In this document: positions 25,949-38,145 of the stretch, in pieces
How positions within the stretch are numbered: position 1 is the stretch's first letter
Layout: every line of letters begins with the position of its first letter
DNA from: Gorsachius magnificus
Taxonomy: Eukaryota > Chordata > Aves > Pelecaniformes > Ardeidae
Assembly: GCA_034008185.1 (NCBI GenBank)
Contig: CM067082.1
Location: 154,759,895-154,823,894, forward strand
Direction: 5' to 3'
DNA: 64,000 nucleotides
The notes under the pieces: model-generated
Database searches by the model: none
Seen by the model: only the letters and a program-made list of their open reading frames with translations
Told to the model about the DNA's origin: nothing
Program-made: the position numbers and the translations under genes

Positions 25949-27793
25949 TTCAATTCCTTCTCCCTCTTCTGTTTAAGTTCTGGTGCCTGGACAGAGTGAC
26001 AGAAGCTTGTGGTGATCCTCAAATAGATCATAACCCTACAAGTCAGGTTCTTCCAGCTTTCACTCTACTCTGTAAGACTTCAGCTACATGGGCATTGCCC
26101 ATGGTTTTGGATGTTACCCTTGGTATAAACTGCTACCTGCACGTGTTTTCCAAATGGCTGAAGTTACTGGAATAGTGTCTCTGTTTTATTTACAGTGTTA
26201 TTAAAATTGAGTCATTTGGCAACACAGCATCATGGTCAGTAATAAGATGTGCATCCTCTAGTGTGCAGAGCTCAATTACTGGCAGGATTAAGGGACTGGC
26301 AATTCTCTCACCTCTGATTTGATAAAGGCTTTACTAGTCTGTGGCTGAATATTCTGCCGTCAACAAAATGATACTGCACATGAGGTCCTTGATTGTTTTC
26401 TCTTTGTGATCCAAAAAGCATTGGTTTGTTCAAGTTTTTAGGCAGGAGTCTTACAAAGACACAGCCTTACTTGGTACTGGTTTTGGCAGCTAAAGGAGCT
26501 TATGTTCCATCTTGTTCCAAGACACTTGCTCTTCTGTGATAATGAATGGAGTGAATGGCAGTTCCCAGATTGCCTGGGTGGCCATATAAGTGCAGGAAAT
26601 GTCTAAGAATGTCGAGGCTTGGGTTAAGCTGGTGAGTCTGGAGGTATATTTCCTACAATTCTGTCTGGATCTGCCTAGCTACAGAATTATATTAACCTAA
26701 TCTTCATGCATTGACATCCCAGATTATTTTTTTTTTAGTCTTTGAGCAAGTCTGTTGACCATTATTCTCCTGAGGATTTATATAGCAGCATGAAAAATGA
26801 GAAACCATAGTAGTTATCACAGCATGAGCTGTCACCTTTCTCTTCATGGAAGTCAATGATATTTGCATACTGGAGTGCCTGAGAGATGGTCTTGTTATCC
26901 CACCTGATGGTAAACAACTGCACCACTTCTCTATAAAACTGGACGCATTCGTGTATGTTAGCAGGGTGCCAGTGACTTCTGCTCCTTCACCCTCTGACAT
27001 TGATAGTTTAGCATTTCTGCAGGACTTGTGGTGGTTGCCAGCTGCTTCTGACTGGAAAACTGTGAAGTTTCTATCAGGGCATCAGCAGAAAGGGCAGGAG
27101 GAGACACTAACCAGCTTCCAAAATGCTTGCAGAAGAAATAGATCCATTTGAAAACTTCCCTCCATCTGTTTCTCTTCACTTAAAAGTTGGAAAGGCTTTA
27201 AGGCTGTTTTAAACAAGTTGGTTTTTTTTTTACCTCAGTTTTTCCTGATCACTTTCTTTCGTGGCGTATATGTGTTACCTGCTTCAGTGACTGCTAAGCA
27301 GCTGCAATATTGCTGGCTGCATGGCTCATTAGGGCAGTGGAAAATGCCTTGCATTAATGCTTACTGTAGCAGGGCAGATTCATCACAGCCTTTGCATCGT
27401 ACTCACCATGGGTTTGGCTGCCGTTTACTTATTTTTGAGCAATAATAGTCCACAAATTCTCATAAGGCATCCCCAAATTCTCCTAATGCATCCGACATAA
27501 TGTGGTTCCTCTGTGGGATCACAGTCCTGTTTCTCTGACCACCTGGCAGATTGTATGAATGATATTTTCTTTAAATTAAGAAACCAGAGAAAATGCTAAG
27601 AACTGAGATGAAGCACAGAGATAACTACTGAACATGAATGCACATGCTTATAACTATACTCTATATTAAAGTAGTTTGCCATGAAAAACTACATTAAAGA
27701 TCTTGGGAATGAGCTGGAAAACTTCTAAAAATCAGAGAGATGTTAGTGCATAGCTAATAGGAAGTTTTTCAAATGGCCTGTCATCCGCATGGC

Positions 27794-28258
27794 ATAGAAT
27801 CATATAGAATCGTTTAGGTTGGTAAAGACCTTTAAGATCATCAAGTCCAACCGTTAACCTAACCCTGCCATCCCACCACTAAACCCTGTCCCTAAGCACC
27901 TCATCTGCCCGGCTTTTAAATACCTCCACGGATGGGGACTTGACCCCTTCCCTGGGCAGCCCCTTCTAGTGCTTGAGAACCCTTTTGGGGAAGGAATTTT
28001 TCCTAATGTCCAACCTAAACCTCCCCTGGCACAACTTGAGGCCGCTTCCCCTCGTCCCATAGCCCGTTACCAGGGAGAAGAGACTGACCCCCACCTCGCT
28101 ACAGCCTCCTCTCAGGCAGTTGTAGGGAGCGATGAGGGCTCCCCTCAGCCTCCTCTTCTCCAGGCTGAACACCCCCAGCTCCCCCCGACATTCCCCATCA
28201 GCCTTCGGCTCCAGACCCCTCCCCAGCTTCATTTCCCGTCTCTGGACACGCTCCAGCA
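27794..28258 (-). mobile_element. CR1 LINE 3' fragment
   Basis: This is the longest of three closely related CR1 3' copies. The inverted tail (ATAGAATCATATAGAATC) is at the left. The inverted 3' region runs rightward to the block CTGGACACGCTCCAGCA near 28258, where the copy is 5'-truncated. It is GC-richer than its surroundings and reads on the minus strand. The 116-118-codon open frames over it are by-products. Confidence 0.9.
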
Positions 28259-29551
28259 TAATCAGTTTTGGGATTACCATCTGACCTACTCCATGTGCTA
28301 CACCTTTACCTTTTCTTAACATGAACTAGATTTTGCCCTGAACATCAGTGAAGTGCTTGACAAGTGCAAGTCCAGGATGTTTCGACACGATAGCAACTGT
28401 ATAAAACTGACAGGATAAACTGACCCTTGTATTTTGAATAAATCTGTAGCTGAGGCATGTTGCATATGGCTACCTTGTGTTTTGGGGTACCTTTCATAGA
28501 AATTTGTAAGGGAAGTGTTCTCTGAATGTTTCCCAGATTTATGAGGTTATATTTGCTTTCATACTCTGAGTGAAACAGCATTTTATCTATGGCTTCTATA
28601 CATGTGGCTCTCTTGCTTACAAAATTACCCATCAGTCCTCAAATGCCCTTGAAAGGTATTTGCTCAGAACAGGGATTTTGCATACAAATAGCTATATAAA
28701 AGAGTGCTGAAATCTTTCACTTAGTTTAAAATGAAGCTTACTGCCTGGGATATTTCACAGCTGCCTCCCTCCTGGTTTTATAGGCCCACCGGAGAGCTAA
28801 GGAAGAAGAACTCTGGTTCTCGGTGTCTCCAGAAGCAGCTTTGTGCCTCGTCCCAGCCGGTTTCTCACGTAGTGCAAACAGAACTTCTAATGCTGTGTGT
28901 GTAGGAGGCAACATTAGCCACCAGAGCTGACACTACTGTTCAATCAATGCCGGCAGGATAAGGAGAGGTGGGGGATTCTTTGGAGGTGGTATCGATGTTT
29001 CCTAGGCAACGCTGACAAAAGCATGCTGCCTCTAATTGGCTCCACTACAAATATTTACAGCTGTGAAAAGAAGTTTGCTGATCCCACGATGGTAGCCATG
29101 GTTGCCTATCTTTTTAGCTGCTGTTGCGCTGGTGAGAAACATGAATAGGTTGCAAGAATCCCTTACTGGCTTTGTAGTAGGAACATTTGCTGACCCAAAT
29201 GTAGAAGCCAATTAAGCTCTAAAGCTTCTGTGTGTTTTTCTGGTAAGCCTTGCCATTTGTCCTGTTCACTAGCAAAAGAAAAGAAAAAAACAACCATGGT
29301 GAGGGGCTGCAGCAAATTCAGAGCTTGTTACCATTTATATTGGTTGTGTGTATATAAACAAAATATTATGTTTCAATATAATATCAATATATTACTCTAC
29401 AAATTCGAATTCCCATACTGGCAATGTCTATTTGCAGGCCTGTGTACTCAATCAACCTTTTGAAGTAGAAGCGTTGTTAAAACATGTTTTAATATTTGTT
29501 CTGAAATTACCTATCAGTTTGAATGTGTACTCACTCCTGGTGGGAGGAAGG
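28259..29551. other. No gene; possible regulatory patch
   Basis: No recognisable exon. The part between about 28750 and 29120 is richer in G+C and CpG than its surroundings and contains an X-box-like palindrome and an inverted CCAAT box, listed separately. Confidence 0.45.
28997..29040 (+). promoter_or_regulatory. X-box-like palindrome with inverted CCAAT box
   Basis: GTTTCCTAGGCAAC (28997-29010) matches the two half sites of the RFX-factor X-box consensus (GTNRCC, spacer, RGYAAC) except at one position of the left half. An inverted CCAAT box (ATTGGC) begins 34 bases after the CCTAG core. X-box plus CCAAT pairs occur in MHC class II and some ciliary promoters. No transcript or exon next to it supports a promoter here, so this is only a motif match. 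Confidence 0.25.
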
Positions 29552-29825
29552 GAAGAAGATGGAGCCAGGGTCTTCTCAGTGCTGTCCAGTGACAGGGCAA
29601 GGTGCAATGGGCACAAACAGAAATACTGGAAATGTCTTTTAAATGGAAGAAAAACTTTCTTACTATGATGGTGGTCTAACACTATAACAGATTGCCGAGA
29701 GAGGTTGTGGAGTCCCTGTCCTTGGAGGTATTCAAAACCTAACTGGACACAGACCTGAGAAACCTGCTGTACCTGACCCTTCTTGCTCAGGGGACTCTGC
29801 CAACATCAACTATTCTGTGATCCTC
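29552..29825 (+). mobile_element. CR1 LINE 3' fragment (diverged)
   Basis: Diverged CR1 3' sequence. Visible blocks include GACAGGGCAAGGTGCAATGG, GAGAGGTTGTGGAGTCCCTG, CCTTGGAGGTATTCAAAACC and the decayed tail TATTCTGTGATCCTC. Plus strand, 5'-truncated. It is more decayed than the copies at 27794 and 34782, so probably older. Confidence 0.85.
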
Positions 29826-32800
29826 TCAACGTACCATAAATTTCGCATGTTCTATTTTAGCGTTGGTCTGTGTTTTAGACAATGAGTATCTCATTTTAAA
29901 TAATGGTTCTGAAGTCCCACACAATGACCCTGCAGGCACAGAAGGTCCATGGATTACTTGGTATTACACACTGACATCTTGCAAGGGCAATGACCTTTAT
30001 AATCCCCAAGTTTGCATACCCTGGTGCACCAGACTGCACACTCATTTTATAAGTTGAATTCGAGTCAGAATATGCCTGGCAGACTCTGTTTTTCAGGAAG
30101 CGAAGATGGTTACCCATGAAAATTTTAATCAGAACACTGCCTGTTGGTAGTTGTGTGCTCTAATGGAAGAAAGCATGAAAATGACTTGATCTGCTTTCAA
30201 GACTCTGAAGTAATGGCACATTTTTCAATAGGTGAATGTCCCCAGAGGCTGCTATTCTTTCCATGCTTCAGGCTTGCGAAAATATAATTTTTTTCCCGTG
30301 AAAATCCAGGCTGCAGAATTGCTTAGAAAACTTAAAAGCCTTGCTTGCTAGTCAAGGACCATTAGCCTGAATGTTTGCATGAGCTTGTCATAGGCACTGT
30401 AATAAGCAAGACTTCACATTGACATTTCATGCTGAATGTATTTCTTTTCAGTCAGACAAAATGTAGGCTGCTGTATTGTGCTGATACTTGTTCTCCATTT
30501 TCCAGCCAGTTCTTGAAAGTGGCTCACGAATGCACAGTGAATTATTAACATCTGTTTACTTTCAATTTAGCTCAAGAAATTTCTCATGAGGTTTGTGCCT
30601 TCTTGCTTAATGTAGTGCTTGGATAGGCTTTACTTCTCATAGTTACTGCTGTCAGTGTTGAGTCTTGAGCTGAAACTGATGCTGCTGACAACTTGATATG
30701 TGGCATAATGTGGCCGTTCATGTGAGAGCTTTCTGTAAATATGGAATGTAGTCGCAGACAGTAAATTAAAGATTAAGCTTATGTGTTGGTTTTGTATGTC
30801 AGCAATTTGTCAGGAGAGAATTCCATAGTGATTTAGTATGCATGTACTTTTGGAAATTGTGAATTAGGCTTTAACCAGTGATGAATTATCCAAAAAGTGC
30901 ATGTGTAAGCAAATACGATTTTGGTGGTGACTCAGAGCATGGACAAATGAGATCGTAAAGATAGGTATCTCTTGGAGAAATTAATAAGTTTGTAATCCAT
31001 TTTTCTCTAAATTTCTATTCAGCTATTAACATATCTAATAGCATTGGAACACTCGTACATTTTCTCAAGAACTGCAATGTTGCCTCAACTATAAGCAGCA
31101 AGGCATTGCATTCAGGTGCAACAGTTGATCTTTTCCTTTCTCTCTTGGGCCATACACGCTGTGGGTATAAAAAAACCAGAAGTGCAGACTTCAGGAACAT
31201 ATAAAACCCATTAGTTTCTTTCTTATTTCATTTCCTCTATTTTTCTTGTGATCTTTTTCCTAGCTTTGTGCTATGTTACAGACTCTTTGTTCCTCTGCCT
31301 TGAACTTATTCCATACCATTCCAAATAGAGGCTTGCATGATATTTTCAACTGGAGGATCTCCAAATGACTGTCATTGCTGGAAGCAGTAAACCTTCCTGT
31401 GTATTGCAAATGGAAATTGAAAACAGTTTAACTCAAGGAAAGACACGTCTTGATACAATCTTTGTTAGTCTTAAATCGGTTGTTGTACTTTCTGGTGCCA
31501 GGAGAATGAGACATCATCTTTCTCAGGTGTATTGGTTGCATGTGTTTTGTCTGCAGAGAAGTGAAGACCATCCCACCTTCCTGCTAAAGGTGATCCCCTT
31601 TCTGTCCCATTTTCTTTGCTCTGGCTGTTGTATTTAATTGCTATTCAGTAATTCCTCAATTTTGTTGAAATATTTGCCAACATGTTCAATAGTTCCCTGA
31701 CTTGATGGTTACAGGAAGCCATATGGCTATAGGAGCAGAATAGATGAGCAAAGAGTCTTCCATCACTAACTTAATGTTTCTTTTCTCCTGACATTTGTAA
31801 CAACTGCCCTATGGTACTGAGCTGGGCTCTACAATCTGCTGCCTTTTTATGGGAATACCTGTTTTACAGACACACAAGAGGTTCCAGCTTTAGTAGCATT
31901 GCCTTACTTAAGCTGCCTTTCCACCAGATCAAGTCATTACTCATTCACCTATTCCTCGATGTGCCCCTCTGTCATGTTTTGGTGTCATTAGCTCATGTCC
32001 CACACACTCAGACAAGCTTTAACAGCTTCAATTTCCTTTGTTCCTTTTTCTTCTAATTGCTTGGCTCCATCGCTTCCTCCATAGCAATTTCTTAGATCTG
32101 TTTCAATTCTGCACCAATTTCTTGCAAATGCATCTGCCTATGTTCTGTGCATCGTGTAGTGTTTCACTGATCTCACTCTTAATTTTTAATATATATTGTT
32201 AATCAACACTGCTTCTTTTTGTCAGTTACCACTGCTCCAGTGGGCAATCACTTTTTGGGATTTGAATTTTTGATTCCACTCTGTTGTTCGGGTTTGGGAT
32301 TTTTTTCTGGTCTATAGCTGCCTTAGTGTCATACCAAGCAACATGCTGTTTGAGCTTTTTCCCATCCATGGCTACCATGTTTGTATTTTCTCCACAATGA
32401 GGTCAGGTCACCAGGGTCTGTCTGGCAAGCCAAGATAGACTCCAAGTGAAAAGTAATGCTGTGGGTCATATTAATTTCTTCCAGCTCCATGACCACAGCT
32501 GACAATTCTGCAGCTCTGCAGTTCTCCATATCTGCAACTCTGCAATTCTCACTGTGCTGAATGAGCATGATACAAGCCTGATGGATTTCTCTAACAGACG
32601 TAGTCAGAAGGCAAGACCAATTTTAGGTTTCCTTTTAACATACTGTAACAATTCACTAATAAATCCAACCTGATAAGCTTCAGCATCCAATTTCCTTTCT
32701 CTTAAGGCACTTTCTCCAGGAAGGTGAGATTTGCCCTTTGGAAAGACACAGTCGTGAGGTTACCAGAAAACAATATATATGTTTATGAGAAACCTCCCTG

Positions 32801-34781
32801 GGGGTGTGTAGGAGTTCAATTTAAGGTCAGGTTCTTGTCCTGTGTCCTTGCCTGAGATAAGAAATCTTGTGCCCAGCCTTGTACCCTGCTGATCCTGACC
32901 TTGCCTTGCTGACATCTTCCTGGCTTGATCTTGGCTCTGCCTAATCACTACAGATTTCCCTGGTCATCTAGGTTCTTGGATGATGATAGCTGCTGTTATT
33001 GGACCTGCTTTGCTCTCCTTGCTCAGACAATGAAGGATGGTGCCTTTGTGGGTGAGAGCGATGCCTTGCCTGCCTTTCTGTCACCCTTAGCTCCTGGCTC
33101 ATCTTCCTTTGTAGGGCTCCCCCACTGCTGTTACTCCCTGGCAATGCAATGGTGGATGGACTTCTCCTTTCTGCTTGGAAGTCAGTAATCGTTAGAGGTA
33201 GATGCCATATTGCATAATAATTCCACATGTGCTACTGTCATTTTTCCTGATAGGAGGTTCCTTGCTATGGGAACAGTTCACACTGCCACATTGCACAGTA
33301 CTATGAGATACAAAGAACGTTAACAGCCTGTTTCATGATATGCATGTTTTCTATACCATCTGTGTAAATGACTTATGTTTTTTCCTACATATTATCCTGT
33401 ATCAGTATTGTTCCAAGACCTGTTTCTATTTCAAAAACTTCTACCACCGCAGTTTCTTTTTGAGTTGGACTCTAAGAAGTCAAAGTGGTTAGGAGTAGAG
33501 GCATCTAGGTCCAGTCCTCTACCTTTTCTGACTGATAAAGGGAACGACTTTTTGTATTCTAACATTTTCAGCAGTGTCTAGATCATCCTGAGAAGTATTT
33601 CAGGGTAGTGACACCACAAAGGAAGGAAAGCTCAGTAAGTAACTGCAGCCCTGATTTTTGAGCATTTCACTGTTCTTTATAGAATGATTTCCAAACAGTT
33701 CAATATGGTCTTAGCAAATTGAGTGGCTTGTTTGTTTAGTTTGGGGGCGGGGGGTTATGTTTATATGTGAGAACACGATCCACACAGCCCATCTCACTTA
33801 TCCTTTCAGTGGATCAGATCTACTATTTTCAGCACATACAAATGGGAAAAACCACAGATGTTAAAGAACTGAATGTTAGCCAGCAGTCATGATGCAGAGG
33901 TATTGTCTCAAATCCGCTTGAAATATTTAGGATGGAGATGATTTCATCTCAAAATACAGCTGTCCTATATTGTTAAGAGACTATTCTCAGCGCTGTCTTA
34001 GGAATGACCTCACTCAGTGCCAGTTAATTAAGGGTTGGCTGGCATACAATACCTGACTTCTTTGCTGTCAAACTATGAGATCTGTATGTAGGATATATTT
34101 CAACTAAAATTCCTTGTTGTCCTACAGAGTTAATTGTAATCTTCTTGGGATAGTAATTCCCTGAAGGTAAAGACAACAAAGTACCCAGTCTTCTAAATAC
34201 TCAAATTCATGGCCTTTCTGTATTTTAAGTACCAAAGTATGTATGGTGATTTACTTTCTAAAACTGCCTGTCTCTCTTTTTTTATTACAAAAGAAGTCCA
34301 GAGAATTAACTCAAACTGGACTTTTAAATGGCTAAAATAATAGGAGGTGAACCCTGCTTTATATGCAGCCAAACACCTATAATAGCTATGGAAGACCCAT
34401 AAGCTTTATTTCAGACAGATAGAGAAGCTATCATGACTGTGGAAGGTATGGAGCACTCAGCCTCTGTCCTCCTGGCTCAGATGGGTGCATGGCCTTTTTG
34501 TTCTCATCCAGGTCATTTTTACTACCTACTACACTATCTAATGTCATTGCCATTTTTCCTGTGGTATGGCTCCCTATTCCCCAACAGTCCTGAAGAAGAA
34601 TGAGATGTCAAATAATGCTATGGGAGTTCATCATTGTCATTTTTATTCTTCTGGCACATATTTTAAAAACGGAGAGTTTTTTCAGCATCTGTCCAAAGAA
34701 CTGATACACATGGATACTCAGCCTTTCCTCGATCCACAGCTTGTTTGGGAGAAGGAAAGCAGCACAGTGATACAGATTTCT
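29826..34781. other. No recognisable gene or repeat
   Basis: About 5 kb of AT-leaning DNA in which I see no transposon, RNA gene or convincing exon. Short open frames (up to about 90 codons) are at the level expected by chance. Confidence 0.55.
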
Positions 34782-35151
34782 TCTGGAGAAGAGGAGGCTG
34801 AGGGGAGACCTTATCGCCCTCTACAACTACCTGACAGGAGGCTGTAGCCAGGTGGGGGTCAGTCTCTTGTCCCTGGTAATGGGTGATGGGATGAGGGGAA
34901 ATGGCCTCAAGTTGTGCCAGGACAGGTTTAGGTTGGACATTAGGAAAAATTTTTTTAATGAAAGGGTTGTCAAGCATTGGAACGGGCTGCTCAGGGAGGT
35001 GGTTGAGTCCCCATCTCTGGAGGTATTTAAAAGCAGGGCAGATGAGGTGCTTAGGGACAGGGTTTAGTGGTGGGATGGCAGGGTTAAGTTAATGGTTGGA
35101 CTTGATGATCTTAAAGGTCTTTTCCAACCTAAACAATTATATGATTCTATG
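34782..35151 (+). mobile_element. CR1 LINE 3' fragment
   Basis: A well-preserved CR1 3' end on the plus strand: GAGAAGAGGAGGCTGAGGGG, GGTTTAGGTTGGACATTAGG, GGTTGGACTTGATGATCTTA and the tail AATTATATGATTCTATG. It is the same subfamily as the copies at 15512 and 27794 but in the opposite orientation. The 71- and 63-codon open frames inside it are not genes. Confidence 0.93.
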
Positions 35152-35562
35152 TTGCAACTTAATATTTCTGCTGTGACTGAATTGTGATTTTGTCTTGAAT
35201 TTAGATGTGCTAGAAACCTCTAAAAACTCACCGAGGTAAAACCACATGGAGTGGTAGTGGAATTTAATAGTGCGCAGAGGAATTTAATAACCTCTGATAG
35301 CAATTCTGAATTATTCTGAATTTGATGAAGATCACCTCATCTCACAATACCAGGGCTTCTTTGTCTTTATTTATAAGACAGCCAAATAAATACACTTCAG
35401 TGCACACTTGGCTCTTACTAGCTTTTCAAACAATGTGATCTTGTTCTTGCAAAATCATCTTTTTCTTCCTTTTTTTTTTTTTTTCTGTAAAAGAACTTTG
35501 TGAGTGTCTAATTGAAATTAAAACTTGTTATGGAACTTCAGAAAGCAGAGAGAAAAGATGTT
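35152..35562. other. Unassigned gap between two CR1 copies
   Basis: AT-rich sequence with a T run of about 16 near 35470-35485. Nothing else is recognisable. Confidence 0.5.
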
Positions 35563-35674
35563 CTGATCTGGTTAGAGATGTCCCTGATTACTGTAGGGGG
35601 GTTGGACTAGATGACCTCTAGGTGTCCCTTCCAACCCAAAATATTCTATGATTCTGTGATTCTATGATTTTATG
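35563..35674 (+). mobile_element. CR1 LINE tail fragment
   Basis: Only the last 110 bp of a CR1 remain: TTGGACTAGATGACCTCTAG, CCCTTCCAACCC and a tail of four imperfect ATTCTATG-type units. It lies about 410 bp downstream of another plus-strand CR1 but has a different 3' sequence, so it is a separate insertion. Confidence 0.9.
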
Positions 35675-37272
35675 TTGAAAAGACAATGCTAAGTGGTGGC
35701 ATTCTACAGCAACACAAAGAGGCCTTTGCAATAAGGGATTGCTTCCTGTAGTGAAGTAATCCTGGGAACCAGCGAAAAGGTGCATGTTTTACAAGCCACA
35801 GGAGAGGAATCAATACAGCAAGAGTCACTGTGCAAAACCAACACTGTTTTTTTTTCCGACTCAGCTATCTAAGCAAGGCCAACAATAATATTATTTGAAA
35901 GACAGAATTCTGTATGAACAGTGCATGAAGAGATTAGATTTTCCACCTAATGAAACTAAATTGTGTTGTTGCTGCTTGCAGCTGAATTTCTACGCTCACA
36001 CATGAAAAAGATATGTTGGTAGGGGAAAGCAGAACGAAGTCATGAGCTTTTTAGAAAACAACGGGCTTTGGACCAGATCTTTAAAAACAGTAACCATGGA
36101 GTGTGAATGACTTCTTTAGCATGCTGGGAACAGTGGTGTAAAACAGGTCTTTATTTTATCTTTGCTTCTTCGCCTTCGGTGCCCAACAAGCACCGTGACT
36201 AGAGTTACGAATTCAGTTGCAGATGCAGTGTAATTATTTCATTTGTGAATCATTTAGTCTCATCGTTCAGACTAATCATCTTTCCAGCTATTTATAGGTT
36301 GCAGCTGCCAATTGGAAAACCAGCAAACATGGGAACACTAGAGAAAAAACAGAGTTTCTTAAGTGCCTGTAGACTGCAACTGAATGTTTTAACTGATCTT
36401 GAGAAAGAGGTAGGTAGTTATTCCTCGGAAGCGTAGTTGCTTTGCCAAACAAGAGGTTGTGGTAACACCACAATAATCCCCACCCCAAAATACAGTTGCC
36501 AAGGAGGAGTTATTAAGTTATTGCTCTTTTCCTACTATATATTTCCTTACATTTTTTCATGTGAATCTTCATTTAAGGAGAATCTTAACTGATCTGAATA
36601 GAATCACACAGAGGAGCAGTAATTAAAGAATTTTCCTCCAACAGTGTAGTTGAAGGGGAAATGCAAACACAAAGATGGCTTTTCCTTCCATCTGTTTCAA
36701 GACTTATCATTGTGTTCAGCAGGAAGGTAATGGGATTTATACATCAAAATGCCTCGTATGCTACAACCTCCTAAAGAAATAGGAAGAGAATGTTTCTGCT
36801 CTTAGCTGTGGGAATGTAATGTCAGGAGAAGGGCCTGAAAATTACATTTTTTTACCCAGAATATTGATTTTGAAAGTTACCTTTTTTGTTTTCTGAAGCA
36901 TGACGGTGCCGCACTGCTAGTCACTGTGTCGATCTTCCTTGGCGAGTCTCAGAAGCTCTGCCCTAGGCACTAAATGAGCACTAGACCTTCTTATTTTTAA
37001 CCTTTGCTTCCACAACTGGAAGAGAAAATCATTGACATTATTTCTATTGTTCATGTTTGTGCCTGAACAACTAGTAAAGGAACCAGATTTAGTCCCTGTT
37101 CTTTGACTTTCCATTCCTTTCATTGCTATGTACCAAGGCAGGAAATAACCAAATCTGCACATACTTGAAGTTAGTAGATCAGTCCAAAAGTGGTTTAAGA
37201 TCTGCTGGAAACTTGCTTTCCTTACTGGCACAGGTGGTTGGCACTAGGGTTTAGATCCTTATTTGTTTGCCA
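35675..37272. other. No recognisable gene or repeat
   Basis: About 1.6 kb of unique-looking sequence without a supportable feature. Confidence 0.5.
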
Positions 37273-37607
37273 GATCACAGAATCGCAAGGGTTGGAAGGG
37301 ACCTGAGGAGATCATCTCGTCCAACCGTTCTGCTAAAGCAGGTTGACCCAGAGCAGGTTGCACAGGACATCATCCAGGCAGGCTTTGAATATCTCCAGAG
37401 AAGGATCCTCCACAACCCCCCTGGGCAGCCTGTGCCAGTGCTCTGTCACCTTCAAAGTAAAGAAGTTCTTCCTCATGTTCAACTGAAACCTCTTCTGCTT
37501 CAGTTTGTGCCCATTGCACCACTGCAAAGAGTCTGGCTCTGTCCTCATGATGTCCACCCTTAAGATATTTGTATGTGTTGATTTGTATGTGTTGATAAGA
37601 TTGAGAT
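37273..37607 (-). mobile_element. CR1 LINE 3' fragment
   Basis: The inverted CR1 3' end starts at GATCACAGAATCGC and is followed by the inverted GGTTGGAAGGGACC block and CTGGGCAGCCTGTGCCAG. The element reads on the minus strand. Near the right edge the word TTTGTATGTGTTGAT occurs twice in tandem, a small internal duplication. It belongs to a different CR1 subfamily from the copies at 15512, 27794 and 34782. Confidence 0.9.
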
Positions 37608-38145
37608 TGACTCTGGGACAGGGATTTCTGTGAAAAAATCCTTGTAAGGGCAGTGCCAAAGAGGAGATATACCTGAAAGAAATTCACTTTTTTGAGGTGA
37701 TGCTGTGCTTAAAGTAGAAGTAAGGTTTCAGGCATCTGATGAATGGAGAGCTGGCCTCTGCTTCTCCTGAAGGATTTGTCATGGTAGTAGGCAGGACTTA
37801 TTTATTACCAGTCAATGTGGGCAGCTTCAGGTCTCTGGTGACATCACCATCATTTCTATTTTAACCTTGAGACACTACCACTAGGCTGATGAGTCAAAAC
37901 AACAAAGAAGTGAACCATATTCATTAGAAATCCTATGAAAAGCAAAATCTTGAACTCCACCTTATAACCTAGCCCTTCGCACTGTTGTTATTTGCACTTC
38001 TGCCTCTACAAGGTGACAGTTCATATTGGGCTGAATCAGTCAATGCCTTTCTAGGCACTGACTAATGACTTCCTGCCTGACTGCTGGGCGGAGGAAACCC
38101 AATTACTTTGTTAACTCAAAAATCAGTGCTGTGTTACAACACCTG
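37608..38145. other. No recognisable gene or repeat
   Basis: About 540 bp between a CR1 and a lone LTR. No feature is supported. Confidence 0.5.

Larger units (their letters stand above)
22266..27793. other. No recognisable gene; simple repeats
   Basis: The stretch holds an AT-rich tract (22716-22850), a possible ancient repeat (23092-23165), a purine tract (23733-23768), a TATC microsatellite (25303-25353) and a 31-bp duplication (25883-25948). I see no recognisable coding exon. Open frames at 23256-23678 (-) and 26846-27151 (+) lack any domain I know. Confidence 0.5.
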
